From JBNJDJ01 sp051744845 (lineage in GTDB: Bacteria; Bacillota; Clostridia; Peptostreptococcales; Acidaminobacteraceae): a stretch of DNA of 21,126 nucleotides. The DNA is taken from assembly GCA_051744845.1 (NCBI GenBank), contig JBNJDJ010000030.1, forward strand, positions 1 through 21,126, written 5' to 3'. The position numbers were made by a program, and so were the translations under genes. This document shows, piece after piece, positions 1-7,436 of this stretch (position 1 is the stretch's first letter; the number at the start of each line of letters is the position of its first letter). The notes under the pieces were generated by a model. That model was given only the letters and a program-made list of their open reading frames with translations, did not search any database and was not told where the DNA came from.

Positions 1-988
1 CACTTTCTCTTAAAATTAATTTTGTAGGAACAATAGTTTTTTCAGGGATTTTAGTTCCATTTTCTAATTTATTTATTAATTTCTGTACTGCTGTTTTGCC
101 CATATGCTCTGTATAAACACATACAGTAGATAATGTAGGAGTCAAATATTCTGCAGTTGGAATATCATCAAACCCAATAATTGAAATATCATCTGGTATT
201 TTTAATGATTTTTCTTTTATTGCTCTCATTGCACCTACAGCCATAGAATCACTAGCTACAAATAAAGCACTTAATTTTTCATTTTGTAATAATTTTTTAG
301 TTAATTTATAACCTGATTTAACACTAAAAGAGTCTGTTTTTACTAAATTAGGATTATAAATTTTTTTTTGTTTTAAATATTTTTTAAAAATTATTTCCCT
401 TGGATCCTTTAACTTAACTTTTTTTTCACCTATATATTCTTGGCCACCAATATATCCAATTTTTTTATGATTATTATCTATAAAATAATCTAATATTTCT
501 TTTACTGATTTTTCAAAATCTATTACTACAGAGTCATATAAGTTTTCATCAGGAGAATAATCAACAAATATTATATTTGGACTTATTTTTCTTAGACTAG
601 ATATTTCATTTTTAGAATACTTACCTATAGCTATTATTCCATCGATATCTTCTAAATTTTTAATATCCTTTTTAAAAAAAGTAACTGTTTCAATTTCTTT
701 TTTATTGCAAGCTTTTTCTACACCAACTCTTATTGATAAATAATAAGGATCAGCGATTTCTTCATTTTGAGAATACCATTGACTAATTGCAAATTTAAAA
801 TCATTATTTTTTTTATTATTTACTATTTTTTTATTCTTAATTTTTTTATAATTTAATTTCTCTGCTGCTTTAAAAATCTTCTTTCTTGTTTCTTCTGAAA
901 CATGTAATGATGAATCATAGTTTAATACTCTAGAAACAGTGGAAGAAGAAACATTAGCTAATTTTGCTATATCTTTCAAAGTTGCCAT
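1..988 (-). CDS. LacI/GalR-family transcriptional regulator, C-terminus cut by window edge
   Basis: This is a DNA-binding repressor of the LacI/GalR family, probably responding to a sugar or sugar phosphate. I translated it by hand from the ATG at 988. The protein begins MATLKDIAKLANVSSSTVSR, the standard LacI helix-turn-helix with the VSSSTVSRVLN recognition helix. A hinge helix follows (EETRKKIFKAAEKLNY), then a periplasmic-binding-protein-like sensor domain with DGIIAIG, IGYIGG, ALFVASDSMAVGAMRA and IIGFDDIP. 329 codons are visible and the last residues are LRES, which is how many family members end, so only a few codons are probably missing. The ribosome site AAAGGATG lies inside the last codons of the kinase gene and the gap is 4 nt, so it is translationally coupled and last in the visible operon. 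It is most likely the local regulator of the upstream promoter near 3024-3077. The effector is unknown. Confidence 0.93.
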   Translation of the reverse strand, partial: MATLKDIAKLANVSSSTVSRVLNYDSSLHVSEETRKKIFKAAEKLNYKKIKNKKIVNNKKNNDFKFAISQWYSQNEEIADPYYLSIRVGVEKACNKKEIETVTFFKKDIKNLEDIDGIIAIGKYSKNEISSLRKISPNIIFVDYSPDENLYDSVVIDFEKSVKEILDYFIDNNHKKIGYIGGQEYIGEKKVKLKDPREIIFKKYLKQKKIYNPNLVKTDSFSVKSGYKLTKKLLQNEKLSALFVASDSMAVGAMRAIKEKSLKIPDDISIIGFDDIPTAEYLTPTLSTVCVYTEHMGKTAVQKLINKLENGTKIPEKTIVPTKLILRES

Positions 989-992
989 TTTA

Positions 993-2168
993 TCATCCTT
1001 TAATTATTTCTTTACATCCATCTCCTACATCTGCTATATAAATTGACGGCTTTTTACCAAATTCATCGTAATATTTTTGTAAAATTTCTTTTTTAATTTT
1101 ATCTATATTATCTTCTTTAACAATATTTACTGTACATCCGCCAAAACCTGCACCTGTCATTCTAGCTCCTATAACAGAATTTTTATTTTTTACAAAATCT
1201 ACTAAAAAATCTAGTTCTTTACAAGAAACTTCATAATTATCTCTTAATGATTTATGTGATTCAAATATTTTTTCTCCAAAACTTTCTATATTATTATCTA
1301 TTAACTTTTTATAAGCATCAATTGTTCTTTTGTTTTCACTAATATAGTGAAAAGCTCTAATTCTTGGCTTCAAATCATCTATTTTATCTTTATAATCATT
1401 ATAGTCAAATAAATTTAAATCTTTATATTTTTCCTTTTGACTTTTCGAAAGTAAAATATCTAAACCTTTTTTACATTCTTTTCTTCTCTCATTATATTTT
1501 GAATCAGCTAATTTTCTTTCTTTATTTGTATTTATTATCATAATTTTATAACCATCTATTTCAAATGGCACATATTTATGAGTTTTTAAATCACAATCAA
1601 GTAAAATTGCATAATCTTTTTTTCCAAAAGCAATTGAATATTGATCCATAATACCGCAATTAACTCCTATAAAATTATTTTCTACATCTTTTGCAACAAG
1701 TGTCTTTTCTTTTTTTGAAAGACCAATATCTAAAAGTGTATCTAATGCTTCTAAAATAACTAATTCTAATGAAGCTGAAGAAGATAAACCTGCACCATTT
1801 GGAATATTTCCTTTAAAATACATATTGAAACCTTTATTAATTTCAATACCTTTTTCTTTTAATTTCTTAATAACTCCTTTGACAAAATTAAACCAATCAT
1901 CATTTTTACTAAATTTTAAGTCATTAATATTATTTTCTATAATACCAATTTCTTTAAAGTTATACGAATATCCTTTGATTTTACTATCATCTCTTTTAGA
2001 AACCACTAAATAAGTTCCAAAATTAATTGCACAAGGTAAAACTTTTCCTCCATGATAATCTACATGTCCACCAATTAAATTTACTCTTCCTGGAGCAAAA
2101 AATACTCGCTTTTTCTTTTTATCATTAAATACTTTTTTATATTCTAAAATCAAATCATTTTTTTCCAT
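993..2168 (-). CDS. galK: GalK-like GHMP sugar kinase with altered sugar-binding signature
   Basis: This is a cytoplasmic GHMP-family kinase of galactokinase type, expected to phosphorylate galactose or a related sugar at C1 with ATP. Its 391 residues match galactokinase length. Visible motifs are the N-terminal signature around residues 25-41 (APGRVNLIGGHVDYHGG), the ATP loop PNGAGLSSSAS (123-133), CGIMDQ with the candidate catalytic base Asp175, Tyr225 in KYNERR, and the C-terminal GARMTGAGFGGC. The usual signature is GRxNLIGEHxDY. Here the Glu is Gly34 (codon GGA), while Arg28, His35 and Asp37 are kept. In galactokinases that Glu contacts the sugar, so substrate preference may differ. The start is supported by GGAG 7 nt upstream. 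The gene overlaps the upstream DUF4380 gene by 14 nt and precedes the LacI regulator. No galT or galE is visible. Family assignment is firm; the substrate is not. Confidence 0.85.
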   Translation of the reverse strand: MEKNDLILEYKKVFNDKKKKRVFFAPGRVNLIGGHVDYHGGKVLPCAINFGTYLVVSKRDDSKIKGYSYNFKEIGIIENNINDLKFSKNDDWFNFVKGVIKKLKEKGIEINKGFNMYFKGNIPNGAGLSSSASLELVILEALDTLLDIGLSKKEKTLVAKDVENNFIGVNCGIMDQYSIAFGKKDYAILLDCDLKTHKYVPFEIDGYKIMIINTNKERKLADSKYNERRKECKKGLDILLSKSQKEKYKDLNLFDYNDYKDKIDDLKPRIRAFHYISENKRTIDAYKKLIDNNIESFGEKIFESHKSLRDNYEVSCKELDFLVDFVKNKNSVIGARMTGAGFGGCTVNIVKEDNIDKIKKEILQKYYDEFGKKPSIYIADVGDGCKEIIKG

Positions 2169-3003
2169 AATTTTCTCCTATAGTCCAAATTTCTCTATGT
2201 TTAATATGATCTTGTGGATAAACTTTTCTTTTATAACTTAAACTTTCTAATTCTAAAAATTTATCATTTGTATATAGTTCAAAATTACAACCTTTATCTG
2301 GGTATTTTTTATTTTCCACATAATCAAACTCTTTTTTAAATATATAATCTTTAAAAATATATTTTACAAATCCTCTATTATTATTAGTTCCTATTTTAAA
2401 AGAATTACTATTATTCGAATCTTGATTTATTAAAAACTCATCTTCTTTAAATTCTATTCTTTTATCTGCCAATGAACAATAAGGCCAAACTGAGAAAGAC
2501 TTCGTACTTAAATATTCTTTATTATCATTATTTAAAGGAACAATTGCTTTTCCACCAGGATGCATCATAGTTATTGCCCAAGCAGCTGTTTCAATCGGCC
2601 ACATTCCTTGATTTATTATAAAATGATCTAATTGTACTTTTTCTCCATTTTCAATAAATTTTATATGAATCTCTTTTTTTACTTTAGTTTTTTCATTTAA
2701 TTTTTGACTTAATATTACTTTATCTTTATCGAATTTATATTCAATAGGACTATTGTCAGGTAAGTAAGTTCTTGGAAAACTTTCAGGCGTATGCCAAAGT
2801 CTATGTCCTCCCCTTAACTTCCATTTTTTATTACCAACTCTTTTTTCTACATCAACTCCACTTGCTAAAAAATTTATATTACTTTTTTTAAATTTTAAGT
2901 TACTTATTCTTATTCCGTAATCCAAAGGAATTTGTAACTTATATTTTTTATTTTCAACTATTAATATTTTTTCTTTATTAATTTTACCTTCTGAAACATT
3001 CAT
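2155..3003 (-). CDS. DUF4380 protein, aldose-1-epimerase-like fold expected
   Basis: I recognise this as a DUF4380 protein from its conserved pattern: GGHRLWHTPESFPRTYLPDNSP around residues 65-86, then NQGMWPIETAAWAITMMHPGG (about 131-151), the SVWPY segment, YPDKGCNFELYTN and a C-terminal HREIW. The family belongs to the galactose-mutarotase-like beta-sandwich group. The conserved His and acidic residues would fit a carbohydrate-binding cleft, but no reaction has been firmly established that I know of. There is no signal peptide or membrane segment, so it is likely cytoplasmic. It is the first gene of the operon, with AAGGAGG 7 nt before the ATG, and overlaps the kinase start by 14 nt. Context suggests it supplies or checks the sugar anomer used by the kinase; that is inference. 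The classical galM family is the main alternative, but the motifs fit DUF4380 better. Confidence 0.82.
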   Translation of the reverse strand: MNVSEGKINKEKILIVENKKYKLQIPLDYGIRISNLKFKKSNINFLASGVDVEKRVGNKKWKLRGGHRLWHTPESFPRTYLPDNSPIEYKFDKDKVILSQKLNEKTKVKKEIHIKFIENGEKVQLDHFIINQGMWPIETAAWAITMMHPGGKAIVPLNNDNKEYLSTKSFSVWPYCSLADKRIEFKEDEFLINQDSNNSNSFKIGTNNNRGFVKYIFKDYIFKKEFDYVENKKYPDKGCNFELYTNDKFLELESLSYKRKVYPQDHIKHREIWTIGENYGKK

Positions 3004-3023
3004 TTTAATTCCTCCTTAAATTT

Positions 3024-3077
3024 ATTATAAAAGCATTTTACTAATTAGTCAATGATTTTTACTAAATTTTTACTAAA
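3024..3077 (-). promoter_or_regulatory. Sugar-operon promoter with three TTTTACTAA operator-like words
   Basis: On the minus strand a TTGACT -35 (3047-3052) is followed after 17 nt by a TATAAT -10 (3024-3029), 21 nt before the DUF4380 ATG. Plus-strand TTTTACTAA occurs at 3036-3044 (between the -35 and -10), 3057-3065 and 3068-3076. The last two are part of an exact tandem 11-nt repeat at 3056-3077. The start-to-start distances are 21 and 11 nt, about two and one helical turns. ACTAATTAGT at 3040-3049 is a perfect palindrome touching the -35. The local LacI-family protein is the obvious candidate ligand, but this is inferred. Confidence 0.7.
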
Positions 3078-3090
3078 AGTTTATTTAATT

Positions 3091-3114
3091 AAAAAATCCC
3101 AAATTAAATTGGGA
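3091..3114 (-). terminator. Intrinsic terminator after the exporter operon
   Basis: On the minus strand a 6-bp stem TCCCAA/TTGGGA (3097-3102 with 3109-3114) is followed by six T. It lies 11 nt past the HlyD-like stop codon and separates the exporter operon from the sugar-operon promoter. Confidence 0.75.
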
Positions 3115-3124
3115 CTTTTAAAAC

Positions 3125-4138
3125 TTATAATTTGATTTTAACATCAACATCAAAATTTAAAAATAACTTATCATCTATATTTTTAACTTTTATTTCAATT
3201 GGTACAATAGTCTCTCCACTTTTCTTAGTTGAAACACCTGAAATTCTTACAATTTCACCTTCATACTCTTTATTAGGAACAGCTTGAGATGTGATAGTAG
3301 CCGATTGTCCTTTTTTAATTTTCGATATAAATTCTTGAGCTATATCTGCTTTTACTATTCTAGAATCTAGGTCAACTATTGTTAAAACTTTATTTTCTCT
3401 ATTAACATAAGATCCTTCAGAAGAATTAACTTCTACAACTACTCCATTATCAATATTTGATACAATTTGATTGCCATTGGTAAAGTTAGCTTTTGAATAT
3501 TTTTCATTTAAAGTTTTTAATTCAGACCTTAATCGTTTTAACTTATTATTAAGTCTTTGTTTTCTTTCTTTTTCATTCTCTAAACTAGTTTTTAAATTTA
3601 ATTTTAACTTTTCTAAATTATTTTCCTTAATTAATAACTCATTTTTCAATTTAGTTAATTCATCTTTTGATATAGCTCCTTTATTATATAAATTAGCCTT
3701 ATCAACTAAATCATCTTTTAACTTTTTTAAATTTATTTTTTCAGTTTCTATATCTAATCTCAATCGATCATCATCAAAATTATTATTACTTAATTCTAAC
3801 TTTGTTTCTTCAATTTCCATTTTTTTACTTTCAATATTATTTTGAAGTTCTGATATATCAAATTCTACTAAAGGATCGCCTTTCTTTATTCTTTCACCTT
3901 CTTTAACATGGATTTTATCAATTCTAGCATTAAAATCTACACTTATACTTTGTTTTTTTGTATAATCTATTACTCCATATGCTAATACATCTTTAATTTT
4001 TTCTTCTTCTTTTTCTTTTTCAATTTTTTCATTAACTTCTTTAGGTTTATTATTTTTTTCTTCTTTACTACAGGCAATTGCAAATATTGATATAATAATC
4101 ACCAAAACAGTAATAACTATCTTTTTAAATATTTTCAT
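3125..4138 (-). CDS. HlyD/MacA-like efflux adaptor lipoprotein
   Basis: This is a membrane-anchored adaptor subunit of a MacAB-type ABC exporter. Residues 1-22 form a signal peptide ending in a lipobox-like AIAC with Cys23 as the predicted lipidation site. A charged Lys/Glu spacer follows. A first half-lipoyl segment (roughly 60-92, ARIDKIHVKEGERIKKGDP) comes next, then a long coiled coil (roughly 93-215), the second half-lipoyl segment (GVVVEVNSSEGSYVNRENKV) and a C-terminal beta-barrel (GEIVRISGV). The length, 337 residues, is normal for adaptors lacking extra domains. The ATG follows the ATPase stop codon directly (TAAATG), with GGGAGG inside the end of the ATPase gene. In a single-membrane cell the adaptor would sit on the outer face and act with the permease. 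The cargo (peptide, drug or lipid) cannot be told from the sequence. Confidence 0.85.
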   Translation of the reverse strand: MKIFKKIVITVLVIIISIFAIACSKEEKNNKPKEVNEKIEKEKEEEKIKDVLAYGVIDYTKKQSISVDFNARIDKIHVKEGERIKKGDPLVEFDISELQNNIESKKMEIEETKLELSNNNFDDDRLRLDIETEKINLKKLKDDLVDKANLYNKGAISKDELTKLKNELLIKENNLEKLKLNLKTSLENEKERKQRLNNKLKRLRSELKTLNEKYSKANFTNGNQIVSNIDNGVVVEVNSSEGSYVNRENKVLTIVDLDSRIVKADIAQEFISKIKKGQSATITSQAVPNKEYEGEIVRISGVSTKKSGETIVPIEIKVKNIDDKLFLNFDVDVKIKL

Positions 4139-4810
4139 TTATATTAGCCTCCCATCTTTTAAATTGATTATCCTAGAACCAAATTTAGCTGCTTTTTTCG
4201 AATGTGTTACTTGTACAATAGTTTTATTTTTTTCTTTATTAATTTTTTGAAAAAGTTCCATTATTTCTCTACCAGTAACACTATCTAAATTCCCAGTAGG
4301 TTCATCTGCTAATATTAAATCAGGTTCATTTATTAAAGCTCTTGCTATTGCTACTCTTTGTTGTTGCCCTCCTGAAAGTTCATTTGGCCTATGATTTTTT
4401 CTATCACTTAAACCTACTAAATCTAAAATATTATTCAATTTATCATCATATTTTTTAGCAGATTTCCCATCAAGCAAAATAGGTAAAAGTACATTTTCGC
4501 TAACTGTTAAATTAGGAACTAAATTATAAAATTGAAAAACAAATCCAATTTCTCTTCTTCGCATTATACTTTCCTGTTTATCATCTAATAAACTTAACTC
4601 TTTTTCATTAAATAATACTTTTCCTTTAGTCGGTTTATCTAATCCGCCTATTAAATAAAGCAAAGTAGATTTACCTGAACCAGATGGTCCCATCAATGAT
4701 ACAAATTCTCCTTTATTAATTTGAAAAGTAATATCCTTTAAAACTTTAACAACTTCTTGTCCTAAATCAAAATTTTTATATATATTTTTCACATCTACTA
4801 TTATAGACAT
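4139..4810 (-). CDS. ABC transporter ATPase, MacB/LolD type
   Basis: This is the cytoplasmic ATP-hydrolysing subunit of the exporter. The Walker A motif GPSGSGKST is at residues 41-49, the Q-loop in FVFQFYN near 93, the signature LSGGQQQR at 145-152, Walker B LILADEPTGNLD at 165-176 and the H-loop His at 203. At 223 residues it has the compact size of the MacB/LolD/FtsE group, which pairs with FtsX-type permeases. The ATG is preceded by GGAGG; the permease stop codon lies just upstream and its last codons run into this ribosome site. Position between permease and HlyD-like lipoprotein fixes its partners. Nothing about it is unusual. Confidence 0.95.
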   Translation of the reverse strand: MSIIVDVKNIYKNFDLGQEVVKVLKDITFQINKGEFVSLMGPSGSGKSTLLYLIGGLDKPTKGKVLFNEKELSLLDDKQESIMRRREIGFVFQFYNLVPNLTVSENVLLPILLDGKSAKKYDDKLNNILDLVGLSDRKNHRPNELSGGQQQRVAIARALINEPDLILADEPTGNLDSVTGREIMELFQKINKEKNKTIVQVTHSKKAAKFGSRIINLKDGRLI

Positions 4811-4818
4811 ATTCCTCC

Positions 4819-7335
4819 TTACTCATATCTTAGCTCCTCAATAACACTAACCTTACCTAATCTTGTTAACACTCCTAAAGATGCTACTGTACAAATTAAA
4901 ATGGATCCTACTATACCATATATACTAATCAAAAGTGTTAAATTAAGATTGAAGCTTAAATTTATTTTTTCAAGTAAAGTATTTACTTTGAGTAAAATTA
5001 ACTGACTAGTAATCAGTCCGAAAATAGAAGCGACAATCCCAACTGAAATAGATTCTAAAAGTAGCATCTTCTTTTGTTGCTTTTTATTCATTCCTACTGA
5101 TGTGAAAATTGCTAATGATTTTTTTCTAGCTAAAAAACTAACTAAAAAGTTATTCATTACACCTATGGATCCAATTAAACTAGTAGCCAATGAAAACGCA
5201 GATAATATTAAAACTATTTTTTGACTTTCTTGAGTCATATTTTTTCTTTTTTCATCTAAAGTTTGAACACGAGACCATCTATAGTTAGATAATTTTTTAT
5301 TAATTTCTTTTTTTATATTTTCTATATTATAACCATCTGATACTTTTATAGCCATATTTAAACCCCAACTTACCTTTAAATCGTGTTTTAAATTATACAT
5401 TGAAGTTATACCATATAATCCATTGCTTTGATTAGTATCAATAAATCCTATAATTTCATACTCTCTCATCCCAGCAGATGTTTTTAAATTAATTATTTGA
5501 CCTTTAGTTAAATTATGTTTTTCTTTAGCAGTTTTTCCAACTATTAATTTTCTTCCTGTCAAAAGTTTTTCAATTAGCTTTTTATCATTTTCTTCGTTTA
5601 AAATATCATAATTATAATATTCAATATATTTTTTACTATTAATACCTGTAATATATCTTAAAAACTCTTTATCATTATATTTAAATCTAGAACTTGTCCC
5701 TTGGTAAAAAATATTTTCTTTAATACCAGGAATAGATAAAATTCTTTGTCCAGTTACTTTTGAAGCATTACTTACATTTACTTCAATATCATAATTTAAT
5801 AGATTAAAATACTTCATAGTATAATCTTTCATACTAGTTGAAATTACCATTATTGTTAAAACACTTGCAATCCCAATAGTCAAAAGAATAATATTATCAT
5901 ATGTACTCTTATTACCACGCATATTCTTTACTGATAATAAACCAATATTACCAAAGATTTTACCAAACAATTTTTCAAAAATATTTATAAATTTATCTGT
6001 AAGCCAAGGAATAAAGCATATAACACCTATTATCATAAAGATTATACCTAATCCACCAGATAAACTAGCCATCTTACCTTCTGAAAATACCTTAGGTAAT
6101 ATTATAGATAAAATAATACTAATGATACCTATAATATAACGTATAATACTTATATTTTTACTTGCTTTTCTATAAGTATCTAATAAAACATCTTTAATTG
6201 ATGTTTTAGAAATTTTAACTATTGGTATTAATGAACTAATTATTGATAAAACTATTCCAAAAACAAATGCAAATAAAATATTTATAATCGGATAATTTAT
6301 GCTTACATTTTGTACATCACTTACTATCATATTTGAAACTATTGATAATAGCTTTTTACCAATTAATATTCCAAAAATACTTCCTAATATTGCATAAATA
6401 AATGCTTCTATTAATAATATAAAATCAGTAAGTTTTTTAGTTGCACCAACACTTCTAAAAGTTGCTAATACAGGCAGTCTTTCTAAAGCTATAACTTTAA
6501 ATGAAGTATATATTATAAAAATACTTATTATAATTACTAAAATAAGCATAAACATAAATGGAATACGTATAGGTTTAATTTGTGCATCTATTTCACTTTT
6601 AGTAATCATTTTTTCTACTTTTTCTTTGTTATATACTTTTTTTAAATTATTAATAGTTTGTTCAATATTTTTATCATTTACACTTTTAACATAAATAACA
6701 TTAACCATATTTGGTGCACCATTAAATCTACTAAGAGTTTCTCTAGGCACAATCATCTTAGTACTTTTACCATTTGAATAAGGATTTTTTTTGAAATACC
6801 CTTCATTTTTCGAAATTCCAGCAACAACAAAAGGTTTAATATCTTCTGAAAACTGTAATTTAATATAGTCACCTATTTTTTTATTATTTTCATTTGCAAA
6901 ATCTTGACTTATAATAACTTTTTTACCATTAAATTTTTCTTTTCCAATAAAATCAATAAAGTTTATCGGATTTATTTTTTCTAAATCATTTAATTTAAAA
7001 CCTTTTAAATTTACATCCATTTCTTTTCCATCTTTTGTATAAAATTTAACATATTTTTCTACTACTCCAACAGAATATTTCACTTGGTCAGAATATTTTC
7101 CTAAATCTTTTTTCTTAATCATACTATTAGATGAAAACCTACCTGCTTGTATATTTATCTCTGCAGTTCCAATTTGACTTTTAATATTTCCCATAATTAC
7201 ATTAGTTAATACATCAGATATTGAAAAAGATGCAAAAAATAATCCTACAGATAACATAATTGATAATATAATTAAGAAGGTTCTAAATTTATGTTCTTTT
7301 ATATTTCTAAAAGTATATTTAATTAAAATTCCGAT
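4819..7335 (-). CDS. FtsX/MacB-type ABC permease with a non-AUG start
   Basis: This is the membrane subunit of the MacAB-like exporter. The first in-frame ATG is at 7257, but the frame is open for 26 more codons. Those read IGILIKYTFRNIKEHKFRTF and the start of the first membrane helix, the standard opening of such permeases. No ATG, GTG or TTG precedes it: an in-frame TAA (7339-7341) is followed by ATT, ATC, GGA. A perfect AGGAGG (7342-7347) puts the ATC at 7335 at 6-nt spacing, so I place the start there; ATT at 7338 is the alternative. The 838-residue protein has one N-terminal helix, a large extracellular domain, several helices (about 260-500), a second extracellular domain (about 505-710) and three C-terminal helices, i.e. 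two FtsX modules. It is followed by its ATPase with an 8-nt gap. Confidence 0.85.
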   Translation of the reverse strand: MGILIKYTFRNIKEHKFRTFLIILSIMLSVGLFFASFSISDVLTNVIMGNIKSQIGTAEINIQAGRFSSNSMIKKKDLGKYSDQVKYSVGVVEKYVKFYTKDGKEMDVNLKGFKLNDLEKINPINFIDFIGKEKFNGKKVIISQDFANENNKKIGDYIKLQFSEDIKPFVVAGISKNEGYFKKNPYSNGKSTKMIVPRETLSRFNGAPNMVNVIYVKSVNDKNIEQTINNLKKVYNKEKVEKMITKSEIDAQIKPIRIPFMFMLILVIIISIFIIYTSFKVIALERLPVLATFRSVGATKKLTDFILLIEAFIYAILGSIFGILIGKKLLSIVSNMIVSDVQNVSINYPIINILFAFVFGIVLSIISSLIPIVKISKTSIKDVLLDTYRKASKNISIIRYIIGIISIILSIILPKVFSEGKMASLSGGLGIIFMIIGVICFIPWLTDKFINIFEKLFGKIFGNIGLLSVKNMRGNKSTYDNIILLTIGIASVLTIMVISTSMKDYTMKYFNLLNYDIEVNVSNASKVTGQRILSIPGIKENIFYQGTSSRFKYNDKEFLRYITGINSKKYIEYYNYDILNEENDKKLIEKLLTGRKLIVGKTAKEKHNLTKGQIINLKTSAGMREYEIIGFIDTNQSNGLYGITSMYNLKHDLKVSWGLNMAIKVSDGYNIENIKKEINKKLSNYRWSRVQTLDEKRKNMTQESQKIVLILSAFSLATSLIGSIGVMNNFLVSFLARKKSLAIFTSVGMNKKQQKKMLLLESISVGIVASIFGLITSQLILLKVNTLLEKINLSFNLNLTLLISIYGIVGSILICTVASLGVLTRLGKVSVIEELRYE

Positions 7336-7341
7336 AATTTA

Positions 7342-7371
7342 CCTCCTTTAGTCTCAAATAAAACTATAGCA
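7342..7371 (-). promoter_or_regulatory. Exporter promoter (extended -10) and strong ribosome site
   Basis: On the minus strand TGCTATAGT (7363-7371) is an extended -10 box, about 28 nt before the proposed ATC start. The -35 match is weak. AGGAGG at 7342-7347 is a perfect Shine-Dalgarno with no standard start codon downstream in the permease frame, which is the main reason for calling initiation at ATC 7335 or ATT 7338. Confidence 0.55.
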
Positions 7372-7400
7372 GATAAATATTAAAAAAGAATTAAAAATCA

Positions 7401-7433
7401 ATTAAAAAAAAAGAGATCACTATAATCTCTTTT
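7401..7433 (-). terminator. Terminator of the acetyl-CoA carboxylase operon
   Basis: A 9-bp stem AAAAGAGAT/ATCTCTTTT (7425-7433 with 7409-7417 on the minus strand) with a 7-nt loop runs into a long T stretch. It starts 4 nt after the accA stop codon. Confidence 0.85.
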
Positions 7434-7436
7434 AAA

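Noticed and set aside
1..988. LacI-family gene as a truncated pseudogene
   Set aside because: The frame is open throughout and its end is only the window edge; LRES is near a normal C-terminus.
1825..2013. 62-residue plus-strand ORF
   Set aside because: It is the antisense shadow of the kinase gene, with a hydrophobic low-complexity translation and no ribosome site.
3056..3077. Tandem 11-nt repeat as a CRISPR or mobile-element end
   Set aside because: Only two exact copies without spacers and no transposase or cas gene; its place at a promoter points to an operator.
3471..3845. 124-residue plus-strand ORF
   Set aside because: It lies antisense to the coiled coil of the HlyD-like adaptor; its Phe/Leu/Ser-rich translation is what antisense of Lys/Glu/Asn codons gives.
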